A stretch of DNA of 64,000 bases from Enchytraeus crypticus. Lineage: Eukaryota; Annelida; Clitellata; Enchytraeida; Enchytraeidae. Positions 35,475 to 46,309 of this stretch are shown piece by piece. The stretch covers positions 62,001-126,000 of the forward strand of contig CAJHZI010000882.1 of NCBI GenBank assembly GCA_905160935.1. The letters run 5' to 3'. A program made the translations under genes and the position numbers. The notes beneath the pieces were generated by a model, which was not told where the DNA came from, did not search any database, and saw nothing but the letters and a program-made list of their open reading frames with translations. The number at the start of each line of letters is the position of its first letter. Within the stretch, counting starts at the first letter, position 1.

Positions 35475-35720
35475 TTTCCCCGTGTTGTGTCCAAGTTGCT
35501 TGAAGAATAGACCAACCGTGTAAATATGCACGTGTCGTAGAAGGCGACATAAAAACTAGATCCAAACCAACGTCAGAAAGGGCATTCTTGTGGTGAGCGC
35601 CTAGGCTCCAGATATTTCTACAAAACTTTAAGCGAATGGATAAACTGTCTATTCGTATCCTGACCCTGGCTGAACTGGGATTTGAGAGAAGAAGAAAATT
35701 ATGATGATGATAATGATTTT
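35475..35720 (+). mobile_element. R2A repeat copy in the intron between exons A and B
   Basis: Begins ccccgtgttgtgtccaagtt, then gaagaatagaccaaccgtgt, cgtgtcgtagaaggcgacat, gtgagcgcctaggctccaga and a tail of (atg) repeats into which the next S1 SINE is set. Confidence 0.8.
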
Positions 35721-35723
35721 ATA

Positions 35724-35862
35724 TGGCTGGAGCAAGTGGCGATGTCGGTTAAATACTCGGCCGTAGATCAGTATGTGCGGGTTTCAAATCCTGGGCTCTC
35801 CCGGCGCTGAGATCGCTTTCGAGTGAGGAAACTGACGTTAACGTTAGCCTTACCAGCTACTA
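35724..35862 (+). mobile_element. S1 SINE copy directly after an R2A tail
   Basis: tggctggagcaagtggcgat head, gatcagtatgtgcgggtttc, aaatcctgggctctcccggc, gaggaaactgacgttaacg tail. Confidence 0.85.
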
Positions 35863-36529
35863 CATAGCTGTCTAACCTCTACAGATACATCTGCATGTAA
35901 TGAGGGAGCGGATGTAAAACCTTTAATATTATATCTGCTAGTCTAAAAATCTAAGTAAAATAAACATCCGCTAAATGCGTAACTATAGTCAATCTCAATG
36001 TTTTCACTATCAACATATCTAAGATAACAAATCCCCAACAACGACAGGCACCAGCAGGACGTGACATATCGGCCGTTGTTTTTATGTAGCTAGACAGACT
36101 CTGAGTGTGAAATCTTGAAGGACTCATTGGGATGGTTACAGGGTTCACCTTCAGGCGTCAATCAGTTAACATCGTCTCGCAGGGCTCGCATCATAAATCT
36201 TTTTACGCTAAAATGTTAACTCTTAATTCAAAAACTCTTCAAGCGTGAAATGAACCGACATTTGCAAACCACTGAGTAGATTTAACAACGAGGATCCCTC
36301 TCCAGAAAGTCATTCTGCTGATATCCTCTTTACGCGTAGTTCTCGATGTCGTCATGGATGATAGTGGCACTCTAGTTATTGTTATGCTATGTAATGATAC
36401 GTAAATAATATATATCTGAGTAGTCTAAAAAAATAAAGAATTGAAAATAAAAGCAGCTGCAGGACTGGCCAGAGTAAGTTAATGCATTAAAAACATTTGT
36501 GTAAAGTCTTCCTTCTTTGATTTGAACTT

Positions 36530-36625
36530 TGTGTTGGGCCTTCCTTTTGTTCATCGCCTTGGATTTGTCTCAATAGTGCTCGAAGTTGTCATGGACGACA
36601 GTGGCACTTTTATTGCCGTTATTAA
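36530..36625 (+). mobile_element. R3 repeat copy
   Basis: gggccttccttttgttcatc, ggatttgtctcaatagtgct, gttgtcatggacgacagtgg and a ttattaatatt tail. A second R3 scrap lies at 36340-36385. Confidence 0.65.
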
Positions 36626-36699
36626 TATTACATAAAATTCAGATTGCGAATAAAAGACAAGCCCCCCCCCCCTTTTTGACGACTCTATTTATAGTAATC

Positions 36700-36965
36700 A
36701 AGAAATACTGGAGTTTCTATAGTCCATGACGTTTCTATAGTCCATGACGTACCTATAGTCCATGACGTTTCTATAGTCCATGACGTATCTATAGTCCATG
36801 ACGTTTCTATAGTCCATGACGTATCTATAGTCCATGACGTTTCTATAGTCCATGACGTTTCTATAGTCCATGACGTTTCTATAGTCCATGACGTTGCTAT
36901 AGTCCAAGACGTTTCTATAGTCCATGGCGTTTCTATAGTCCATGACGTTTCTATAGTTCATAACG
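36700..36965. repeat. 18-bp minisatellite in the intron between exons A and B
   Basis: About 14 units of tttctatagtccatgacg with few substitutions. Eighteen bases are six codons, so the minus strand stays open as repeats of RNVMDY. No splice sites or known domain support coding use. Confidence 0.9.
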
Positions 36966-37512
36966 TTTCTGAATCATAAACGACCCATGCCGATTCTATA
37001 CTTATGTCCAATTTTCAGGAAACTAAAAACATTTATTAGTAATCCATTAGTTTATTGGTAGTCAATAATGGATTATTAATAAATCACTTTACAGATTTAC
37101 CGTAATGGGTAGGCCCAAATTGTGATTTATTCAATTTATTAAGTCACTTACACCTTACGGATGACGGAAATAAAAAGTAGAATTGCTCAGGTAAAAGAGA
37201 CCTTCTGAGAAGAAGAAAAACACAAGAGATTGCGAAAACATTGGTGTAGTCGACACTCCTGTACCGGAATGTCTTCATAGCGCAGGGGTAACGTCAAGAA
37301 GTTTTAAATGACAGATCCTGAGATGAATTGAACCCAGTGGGTTCGAATACCAGCCAATGAATACATAGCCTTCATTTTTAGGATCAATATTTTGATTGGT
37401 ATTTGACGTTAATGAAAGCAAAAAAGGAATGCAAGCATAATCTTTCTATCCCAAGTTCGACAAAGCACAATGGAGAAACCGTCCAGAATATAAACTGATG
37501 CGGAATATAAAC

Positions 37513-37833
37513 CTGGAAGATGGTTCTAGCGAGACTTGGACTGCAGTGCAGGATGATGATCCGGGACTGGTTCTCCAGGAGGTTGTACAACTTGTAGTCG
37601 ATTTCCTCCCTCGTCATCGTCCTCGAGAATCTGATGTCGTCCTCCACCCGCCACAGCGAGGAGTTGACCTTCACCGTGGCCTTGAGGAAGGCATCCACAA
37701 AGCCATCGTTGGCAAAATCGTCCTGGATAATAAGCGAGGCATAGTACCACTGGTTGACATCGAGGACCCTGACCAACGCTGTGGCCATGAGGGCCTTGGC
37801 CGGATCCAGCTGTAGGTAGAGTGGTCGCTCACC
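37513..37833 (-). CDS. GRIN3-like: GluN3-like receptor, exon A: middle of amino-terminal domain
   Basis: Encodes 107 residues, phase 0 at both ends (321 bp). Acceptor TATTTAG lies directly upstream (37834 onward) and donor GTTTAT starts at 37512. Reads LYLQLDPAKALMATALVRVL, then NQWYYASLIIQDDF, and near the end RIIILHCSPSLARTIFQ. This follows the NMDA-receptor amino-terminal lobe pattern of a LQ-x-x-P segment, a Trp-Tyr strand and an (I/V)ILL-x-C strand, closest by eye to GluN2/GluN3. An Asn-Ser-Ser and an Asn-Gln-Ser glycosylation site are present. The sequence starts well inside the domain, so at least one upstream coding exon is missing. Degenerate short tandem repeats with a TAGAGTCATTA-like core lie in the intron just upstream. 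Confidence 0.85.
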
Positions 37834-37869
37834 CTAAATAAATATAAATACGCACAGTCTTATTAGAAA

Positions 37870-38110
37870 GCAAGGAAAACAATATGCTCGCTGCAGTCAC
37901 TCTGTTAAACTAGAGTCATTATATTCCCTTCATGTTAAACTAGAGTCATTATTTTAAACCAAAGTCATTAGGTTCACTGCAGTCACTATGTTCTCTGTGG
38001 TCATTATGTTCATTACAATCCATCACTATCGTAAACTAAAATCATTATGTTCAACCAAAATCGTTACATTCACTTTAGCCATTATGCTCAACCAAAGTCA
38101 TAATCCATCC
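37870..38110. repeat. Degenerate repeat with an agtcattatgtt core upstream of exon A
   Basis: Units such as gttaaactagagtcattat recur with variable spacing of about 20-25 bp. Related scattered units continue to about 38460. Confidence 0.6.
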
Positions 38111-38989
38111 GCGCGGATCCGAGAGTAAATTCTCAGACAATCACTGGACTGGTTATAAGGAAATTAAACTAAATTGCCTAACGATTTAAACATGTGACAT
38201 TAAAAGTGATAGATATCAACAGAGTTAATCATTTCTCTATAATGCTTGTTTACGTCTGTTTAACAATGATTTTACAATATTATAATGTTACACAATATTA
38301 CACTTCAGTCATTATGTTAACACGTCCTCTCGTCTCGTTTATCTCGTTACCTCAACTAAAGTGATTAACGATGTACACTACATTCACATCAGTCTAATTT
38401 AGCCATTTAGCCCACTGTAATTACTGTGCTCACATTAGTTCAAATTGTCCCAAGCCGTAAATAAGTTCACTAAAAACTTTATTTTAACAAAATAACTAGA
38501 ATTATAACTTGATTTTCACATCAGTGGTCATAATTCCACAAAACTAAAGGATTACATTACAATTTAATGAATTCATTAAATTTCTGTGTAAAATGATTCA
38601 CATCCAATCACAGTCGACTTCCTTGGCCCTGACCTCTGGATACTGCACTAAAATAGCTGCTGAACATCAGACGACGAAATAAAAGCTCAAAGCCTCCAAA
38701 TGGTTGCAGTCGGAATGGATCGGCGTGGAGATTGAGGAAGGGGGATTGAAGTTTCGAACGAAAACAATAATAAGAGCGAGTCAAGTGAAAAGATCTATTG
38801 GACGGATGTGTCAGGAGGGGGTGATTGTGATGGGGGGAGGGTGGCTGAAATAGAAATCCGCTTCAGGGCGGAATCGATTGATGTTATAACAAGAATCCTG
38901 CCCTCCTGAATTCCGCTGCAGATGGATTTGTGGAATATACCAATGCAGATATAACAGCAGTACTGAGAGCAATCAAAGAATAGTTGGTA

Positions 38990-39124
38990 AAGCTGGTAAG
39001 GCTAAGGTTAACGTCAGTTTCCTCACTCGAAAGCGATGTCAGTGACGGGAGAGCCCAGGATTTGAACCCCGCACATACTGATCCGCGGTCGAGTATCTTA
39101 CCGACTTCGCCACTGGCTCCAGCC
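38990..39124 (-). mobile_element. S1 SINE copy, full length
   Basis: Complement: tggctggagccagtggcgaa, gtgcggggttcaaatcctgg, tcactgacatcgctttcgag, gaggaaactgacgttaacc. Lies immediately after the R2B tail in the same orientation. Confidence 0.88.
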
Positions 39125-39129
39125 AGTTT

Positions 39130-39508
39130 AGCTATCTTCTTCTTCAATGCACTGCCACGTGGCAGGTTCAAGGTACATATTCATACTCAAAGTCTGCCCT
39201 CTCGCTCCCTAAGAGCACTCCTTGGATAAAAAAAGTTAATCCCTTCATAAAGTCTATGCCTTATCCATACCTTATGTAGCCTATAGCTTGGGAAAAATAT
39301 GGCTTCTGAGGTGGTTTCCCGTTGCCTTCCTCAATTAGGTGGATTAATTCCATTTAATCCTGGGGGAAAATATTTCATGGTGAGGTGGGTCCCCTCTTGC
39401 CATCCTCTGCTCCTGCCTTTAGTCGCCTCTTACGTACACGCGGCAGATTGTTTGCGGTTGCCCTATTCTGCAGTGGTCCAACCACACCCGAGCACAGCAC
39501 GGGGATTA
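39130..39508 (-). mobile_element. R2B repeat, nearly intact copy 1
   Basis: In minus orientation: head ccccgtgctgtgctcgggtg, accactgcagaatagggcaa, tacgtaagaggcgactaaag, gaaggcaacgggaaaccacc, ending in a gaagaagaag tail. The 41855-42233 copy differs by only a few bases and is inverted. No tRNA-type B box is evident; the head is shared with R2A. An open frame of about 70 residues in both copies is a by-product of their identity. Confidence 0.85.
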
Positions 39509-39509
39509 A

Positions 39510-39602
39510 GTTTAGCTATATCTCAGGCTAAATCTCAGTACGATTACATAAGATCCTTTAAGGACTTATGTAATCGCATTGTTGCCTGAGATTTAGCTAA
39601 AC
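39510..39602. repeat. Long imperfect hairpin
   Basis: Outer arms gtttagctatatctcaggc (39510-39528) and gcctgagatttagctaaac (39584-39602) match at 18 of 19. Inner arms cgattacataagatcctt (39541-39558) and aaggacttatgtaatcg (39560-39576) match with one bulge. Adjoins the R2B head. Confidence 0.85.
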
Positions 39603-39637
39603 TATTTTTAATTATTATTTATTACAACTATTTATTA

Positions 39638-39777
39638 TAATAGATATTATTAAAACTCGCTATTTGATCGTTTAACATTAAATAAACGCAATTCTTAATG
39701 GGACCTTTGTGGAATTTATAATATTTTTTTTATTTAATGCTAAACGATCAAAAAGCGAGTTTTAATAATACCTATTA
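39638..39777. mobile_element. Palindromic MITE with 49-bp terminal inverted repeats
   Basis: Arms 39638-39686 and 39729-39777 match at 46 of 49 positions (arm contains attattaaaactcgct and gatcgttta). The centre is 42 bp. Possible TA target duplication. No coding capacity. Confidence 0.85.
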
Positions 39778-39839
39778 CCGGCAAATAATTACCATAAATA
39801 TGTATCATTACATATCGCTTCATTATTAGAAATTCTTTT

Positions 39840-41500
39840 TAATTTTTTTTATTAATTATAATTGCGAACAACTCTTACATTTACTATATTCTCAAGTCTA
39901 TAAAGAAAAGAAGCATAAGCTAAGATATCAGCAAACGTATCCGGTAAAAGTATTTGTATTAGTGAAGATATTACGTCAATTCTGTCCAATGGAATACACC
40001 GTACATTTCCCGTATAACTAACATTAACCTGGCTTCGCCATTACCTGTCTGAATAATGAACTAGACCTGTGACCTTTTAGCAATTGCAAGCATAAAACGT
40101 CAATGATCGCGTCTGTGACATTTTAGCTGCCTGATGAATCGCCTTATTGTGACTGCAGTAATGAAAAATTAAATCTGAATAATTAAAAAAAACTATCGGA
40201 AGTGAAGCGGCAACGAGAAATACAGATGAAACCTGCAAGTATAACAAAATGTCCACTGATTGATAGGCCTACTTAATTTCACTTACAAATTACCGCTAGC
40301 TAAGTGTCGAGGCTATTTCTTTACACACAAATTCTACAGTACAATATAACTATCAAACCTGAACTTTGAGTGCATGAATACAAATTTCGAGTTGATATGC
40401 GATTATTTGTTATGCAACGTTCGTGGTTTAACTTTTTAATTAAGCAATAACTTTGCTTCGAAAGAAGTTGATTCTACACAATTAATAAATAAAATTCGAA
40501 CAGACGAGGCATAGGCCTACCACAAGTGAAATATAATTAAATATGTCAATTTATGGCTAATTTCAATGATGCAAACAAATGCTGCAGTAAGTATGCATAA
40601 TAATAAAATAACGGAATAGTAATAATAATCATAGTAATACATACTAATTGTATGTATTACTAGTCAATAGTACATGCAATGGTAATCAAAAGGCAGAGAT
40701 TTCTATAAATCGTGAGAAGAAGAGAAAAACCAAAATTACTAGAATAGCAACTAAGCAATGACGCGTCCGCACTGTTCTATACATGCGACTAAAAGAATAA
40801 AAATGTAGTAATAATAACAGTAAATAAATAAAATTATAGAGCGCAATCTATGTAATCGCTAAACATCTCAAACGCACAAAAAGTGTCTAAAGTGATGTCG
40901 GGTGTTTATGTTGATTATACTACAGCATCTTGAAGATAGCCGACATCAAGTTGAAATGTTAGGTGGTAAAGTTAAGACTGCTGAAGGAGTAATGGTGTAA
41001 TTAAAACGGTGCTCCGCGTGAGTATTTTACAGTTGCGGGAAGCCCTGCACAATCCTTTGCAACATATGACGGTGCATTATATGACGGCAGCAACTGATCA
41101 ACCTCTCTTAATTAATAGTTGGATGTTGTACAGGTAAATACAAAATTAAAGGCTGTCGAATAATTAAAAATTTACATACTAATTTTGTGGCAAGAAATGT
41201 GATTGAATTCAAACTAATCGATCAATTGATCAATTAAAAAGTACCGTTAATAAAAGGCAGGCTAAAAAGGCAGCTCTAAAAACCAATAAAATATTTCACA
41301 TCTAGTAAATTTCTGTAGCTGCGTTCTGTTTTGGTTAAATTGCTGCTAACTTAATCTTTGTGGCGGTAGCTCGAGTGAATCGACTTGTCTTGAAGAGAAG
41401 CCTTAGTTGTGCTCTGAACTTTGACTCGAAGCACACTACAACCTAATCAAATATTTTAACTGTGAAGATAAATCTTCTGTTAGTTTCGAGTTTAGATTGG
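39840..41500. other. Non-coding, nothing recognised
   Basis: No open frame of note and no family repeat recognised. Confidence 0.4.
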
Positions 41501-41505
41501 TCATT

Positions 41506-41655
41506 AGCAGTCGTGAGCAGTCATTAGAAGTCATTAGCAGTTATTAGCAGTCATTAGCAGTCATTAGCAGTCATTAGAAGTCATTAGCAGACATTAGCAG
41601 TCATTAACAGTCATTAGCAGTCATTAGAAGTCATTAGCGGTCATTAGCAGAAAAT
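41506..41655. repeat. 10-bp tandem repeat, cagtcattag
   Basis: About 14 decamer units with occasional aag/aca variants. Confidence 0.95.
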
Positions 41656-41817
41656 GGTTTCTGATTGGTTTCTACTTTCTATCAGTTTTCCTAAGTGTCC
41701 TTAATAAATATTAAGCCTACTGTATTAGTCTTGCATTGTTCCATTTTCAACTGGTCTATTGAATTCTTTAAACAAATACAAGCGGAACTGTTAGAAATTT
41801 AAGTAATTGCCAAGAGC

Positions 41818-41819
<2 letters not shown>

Positions 41820-41850
<31 letters not shown>
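41820..41850. repeat. TA microsatellite at the R2B 5' edge
   Basis: Perfect TA run; the R2B head begins a few bases later. Confidence 0.9.
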
Positions 41851-41854
<4 letters not shown>

Positions 41855-42229
41855 TATTCCCCGTGTTGTGCTCGGGTGTGGTTGGACCACTGCAGAATAG
41901 GGCAACCGCAAACAATCTGCCGCGTGTACGTAAGAGGCGACTAAAGGCAGGAGCAGAGGATGGCAAGAGGGGACCCACCTCACCATGAAATATTTTCCCC
42001 CAGGATTAAATGGAATTAATCCACCTAATTGAGGAAGGCAACGGGAAACCACCTCAGAAGCCATATTTTTTCCAAGCTATAGGCTACATAAGGTATGGAT
42101 AAGGCATAGACTTTATGAAGGGATTAACTTTTTTTTTTATCTAAGGAGTGCTCTTAGGGAGCGAGAGGGCAGACTTTGAGTATGAATATGTACCTTGAAC
42201 CTGCCACTTGGCAGTGCACTGAAGAAGAA

Positions 42230-42233
<4 letters not shown>
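41855..42233 (+). mobile_element. R2B repeat, nearly intact copy 2
   Basis: Begins ccccgtgttgtgctcgggtg and ends cagtgcactgaagaagaag, followed by a TA run. Differs from the 39130-39508 copy by a handful of substitutions and a T-run length change. Confidence 0.88.

Positions 42234-42275
<42 letters not shown>
42234..42275. repeat. TA microsatellite
   Basis: Perfect TA run directly after the R2B GAA tail. Confidence 0.95.
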
Positions 42276-42277
<2 letters not shown>

Positions 42278-43394
42278 TCAATAATATAATAAAGATTTTA
42301 TTTGTGTTGTTATATAAATATGATATTAAAATAGTCAAGTCTCAAAGCGAGCAGCTATGTTCAAGTGATCCTCGTCACGAGTTCTGCTAGGTGATCAATA
42401 CACAGGTACGATCTAATACATTATTCTCGTCATTTAATTAATTTCATGTACACTGAAATGAAAATGCACGACAGTTGCTACAAATGCGAAATCCATTGAC
42501 AACGTCCATCCGACAACCGTTATTCAGAGCTAAATTTTGAAACTGCGCCAAATTGCTACACAACCATTGCGATACACTATAAAATTACATTTCATTATTA
42601 TAAATCACCTATTGTACTGAACTTGAACTACAGTTTTGCAATGGACACAGTTGCACTATACGTGTGAAACAGTGTTTTTGTACTATGGAGAACATGTATC
42701 AGGTAATATACTCTAGGGGCCTATATGAAGTTTTAAACGTGTAGTATTTGAATCACTATTTCTCGCTGTTGTAGCTTCAAATTAACTTCCCATGATGTCA
42801 ATAAGTGGAAAAGTCCAATTTTTCCGTATAAATTACGCATAGTTGGGAAAATGCAGTAGTGATTTAGGTAACGCCGCTAAAAATAAGCACAGAGTCCATT
42901 AGATAGATGGGCTAGGCGTCAGATTAATCAACCGACTGATTGATTTATATATACTGTATATGTGCATTTATATTCATAATTAATAATTAAATATTAGAAA
43001 TATGAAGCATAGCTGAATATATTTAGGATATATAACATTACAATATTTAAATTCTATATTGGTAATATTATATTACTAGTACGAACACTAATCATACTGT
43101 TGTATCGTTGGAAGGAACTAATTCGTATTAGACTTTTACGATCTGATCCGCAGCTTGACCCATCGCAACCGATGATGATTTTTCAACGATAGCATTGCCA
43201 AGTCATCGATGACATAAATCATCGTTGATCTTTAGAGAAGAAAATGTGTAAACAGGACACAGTGACATGGCTTTAAATCTCACGTAGACATAGTTTCAAA
43301 ATCGCTCTTCTTCGCTCTCCTATTTCCTTGTACTAAGTGTTACTAGTAAAACCCAAATGTATGCTCGTGTAGCGTGTGTGTCCCCTTTCATATA

Positions 43395-43485
43395 AAAGAT
43401 TTTACTCTTTGATTGACGTTACTGGGAATTGAACCCTGACATTTGAGATTAGTAAAACGGTTAGACTCTGAACCCCCAAGGTAAA
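43395..43485 (-). mobile_element. tRNA-like SINE fragment
   Basis: The complement carries agggttcaattcccagtaac, a B-box-like region, with a tctaaccgttttactaatct stretch upstream. Similar in layout to 45395-45495. Confidence 0.45.
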
Positions 43486-44194
43486 TTTCGATTATACATG
43501 AAATTATCCCATGACGGTATAAAGCCAAGAAAAGATAATTTGAATTTATTGAAGTTCTGTGGGTCACATTTGTCTGGCGAAGAAATGCACTTCTAATATT
43601 ACCATGACATACATTTACTATCCTTTATCGTTAAGCCTCCAGGCAATGTGTCGATCACTATCATCTAGTAACTTGAGTTCTAGTGCTGTAGATGGACTAA
43701 AAGCCTATAAGCATATTTTACAGTGCACTACGAAACCTCATAATAAAGCTGTGGCATGACTGGTTAGATTTTTGACTACGGATTGGCAAGCACGTAAGAG
43801 GTTCAAAGACGAGCTTGTCCGTCACTGCGGTTCAACATGGTCTCAGTCTTTTATTATCCATGAAAGGTTCCAGCAATCAATGCTGATGGCAGTGGCAATG
43901 CCGACATTTTCCTCCTGTCATTAAGAACCTCTAGGCTAGTAGGCTAGTAGGCTGGAGGCTAGATGCTAGTAGGCTGCCTTTTAATTTATTTATTGTTTAA
44001 CTAATTCCATTAAACTCTTTCTTTTGTACACTTAATTTACCTCGTGGGTTTTATCAAATTTTTGATAGAATTTCATGAAAAACTATCTTGCATCTATTTG
44101 TAGCCAGTGTCACACATTTTGTCATAGGCTTGTGCACTATGTTTCCAATAACAATTTACAAGATTGGCTTCTGCTCAAAGGGTTACAATTGAGG

Positions 44195-44408
44195 ATGTTC
44201 TGGAGAGAGAGAGTTGGTACAGTTAGACAGTTGATAAATTCATTAAGAATTAGGAAAAAGAGTTGGATAGGATAAAATCTAAGAAGAAAGTCTACTAAAA
44301 GAGGTCACAGATGACAGGGGCAGGCCGATATTAGGAATGTTAGATGATTTAAAGACTCACTCAAATGTGGACATGAAGAGGAAAGCGGCTTGCCAGTAGG
44401 CAGAGCAC

Positions 44409-44442
<34 letters not shown>
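44195..44442 (+). mobile_element. LINE-A 3' fragment with (GA)n tail
   Basis: taggaaaaagagttggatag, aaagaggtcacagatgacag, atgttagatgatttaaagac, ggcttgccagtaggcagagc then actaagagagaga. Same 3' end as 18245-18540 in opposite orientation. Confidence 0.75.
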
Positions 44443-44445
<3 letters not shown>

Positions 44446-45289
44446 GGCATTGCTATGCTATAAGTCAACAGAAATTTAAAATACTGTATGTTATAAACAG
44501 TCAAATAAATATGAAAATACTTTTGTTTGACCTATTAGTCACAGATAGTGTGCGCATATATTGGCACCATTTCTAAAATCTCTTAACAAAATGCGCAGAG
44601 AGCGCTCCAGGTTTTGTCAGATGAATTGATATTTTGAGTAAATATAGACCCTGGTGAAGTATTGCCTGGTTCTCTTTTACATTGAGTCACGTAATAGTTA
44701 ATATTTTATTCCACTTCCCAGGTTGATATAACTATCGAAATATTGTCAATTTCATATTGCACAATGAAATAAAACAGGCATGTCAAAGGAAGTCACATTC
44801 AACTGTGAGAAATTTCATGCAAGATGAAGCATGAATGCTTCTGATCGCAAACATCCGAATGCTAAGTCACTAGCGGCACCTGGTTGACATTGAAATTTTG
44901 TACAAACAGCAGTTCGTTCAGGCGTAGTGAGAATTGAAATTTTGCTCAAATATCTCTAGGGGGCCAAATCGAGTCTCGCTGCAACGTGGGATGAATAATT
45001 ACATTTTTCCCGTTCGCCACTTCAGATTTTGACTGCAATAATATTATATTCTTTATATTCCATTCAGGCGCTGTTTCTTGTGAGTCTCCGGAGATTTTAG
45101 ATGGAAAATAATTTTGATTTGCCAAAAGCAGCTGCGACCAGCGGAAGTGCACATGCAATTACGTGTTACTGGCAGGTAACTTGCACTGTATGAATGCACA
45201 TGTCCACTACAGCTGTCATGCAATCAATGGCTTTTGTTACAGATTAAAATTAACAATCATCATTTTAAATAGTAGAATTTCATTTTACT

Positions 45290-45500
45290 TGCTCTTAATG
45301 TGGGTCTAACGTCAAGGTCAGAAGCCCAAAGGGTTTCTCTTCATGACGTCAGGTGTACCGGTGCACCCTGAAAAGTGAATGTCCGAGATTTTACTCTCTG
45401 ATCAGTTCTATCTGGAATTGATCCCAGGACTTCAGGAACAGCCGTTTAAAACTTTGTGCCGTAAACCAATGCACTTACCCGCTGAGCCATTGAGGAGTTC
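45290..45500 (-). mobile_element. tRNA-derived SINE-like fragment
   Basis: Complement: A-box-like aatggctcagcgggtaagtg and B-box-like gggatcaattcc about 50 bp apart. Layout is tRNA-like but the region between does not fold as a standard tRNA by eye. Confidence 0.5.
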
Positions 45501-45861
45501 GGTTCAACTAGTTTATGGCATGTGCTAATATTATAGTTATTCGACGTATTGTGTTTTGTGATCAACTTTTCCTCAAGTTTTCCAGTGATTTCTCACTCTG
45601 AGTGATTTTATGAATGTAGAACCTTCTACCATTGTGAGCAAATCTGGATGCAAGTTCAAAAGTATTTACGTTCATAGCCTTTATAAAATATTACATCAGA
45701 CTAAGATTGGATGAGAAATAATATTGAAAATTAATAAATAATTATAATGCTAATCGACCTAAACCATCTGATAGCACATCGTATGTCTGAAGACAACAGA
45801 GACCAAGGAGTAAATGCGAAATTTTCTGCCATGGTTGTGTCAGGCAGTATTATCTCTAGAA

Positions 45862-45862
<1 letters not shown>

Positions 45863-45928
<66 letters not shown>

Positions 45929-45931
45929 AAG
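45863..45931. repeat. (GA)n microsatellite
   Basis: GA run with single aca and aaa interruptions. Confidence 0.97.
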
Positions 45932-46229
45932 AGAAATATTATTATTCCGCTTTCCCATTCTTTGACATCTCTAGCCATTTACTTTCAATTTTATGGACGT
46001 TTCCTGTTTCCTTTGCATCAAGAAAGTTCATCAAGATAATAAAGGGGGTTATTGATCAGTTAACAAATTATGCAAATACCTATGAATGATCGCGTATGTT
46101 GTTGTTTACCATTTGCAGCCTAAAAGTTTTAAGTTGAATCTTCTGGCACGACTAGATCAATACCTAAACTTAGATTAAACAGATATTTGCATTATTATAA
46201 TCTACATTTCTACTCAATCATATAAATAA

Positions 46230-46300
46230 CAATAAAGGTTTAACGTCCATTTCCTCATACAAGGATGATGTCAGGGTCGTCGGTTATCATATCATAGATC
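46230..46300 (-). mobile_element. LINE-C 3' end, severely 5'-truncated
   Basis: aataaaggtttaacgtccat then ttcctcatacaaggatgatg: near-identical to the LINE-C 3' end at 51090-51130, only about 70 bp long. Confidence 0.8.
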
Positions 46301-46309
46301 TGTTACATT

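Larger units (their letters stand above)
23914..37833 (-). other. GRIN3-like: Partial gene for an NMDA-type glutamate receptor subunit, GluN3-like (seven exons)
   Basis: Seven minus-strand exons join with GT-AG introns and consistent phases into 797 codons. Family knowledge: NMDA receptor subunits are ligand-gated cation channels of the postsynaptic plasma membrane, built as amino-terminal domain, ligand-binding S1, M1, re-entrant M2, M3, S2, M4 and tail. Seen here in that order: amino-terminal domain about residues 1-280, S1 from about 284, M1 448-464, M2 around 501, M3 ending in SYTANLAAF at 531-539, S2 557-700, M4 706-728. GluN3-like marks are SARSRVIDFT in S1, SPFGL after M1, SGVDDPR after M3, and SQRLHR after M4 spanning the last splice junction. 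Parts of the amino-terminal domain read more like GluN2, and FNEDG and IIWPGG like GluN1, so the subclass is inferred. The first 5' exons lie outside the window or were missed. Confidence 0.9.

Noticed and set aside
36698..36961. Possible MDYRNV-repeat protein
   Set aside because: A pure 18-bp minisatellite inside an intron with no splice signals linking it to the gene.
37498..37815. 105-residue plus-strand open frame
   Set aside because: Shadow of receptor exon A on the opposite strand.
39299..39589. 96-residue open frame with a near-identical 71-residue partner at 41849-42064
   Set aside because: Conservation reflects the recent duplication of the R2B repeat; the frame is antisense to the repeat and has no family pattern.
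45410..45490. Possible functional tRNA gene
   Set aside because: A- and B-box-like sequences are present but the acceptor stem and anticodon arm do not form by eye, and it fits a SINE relic better.
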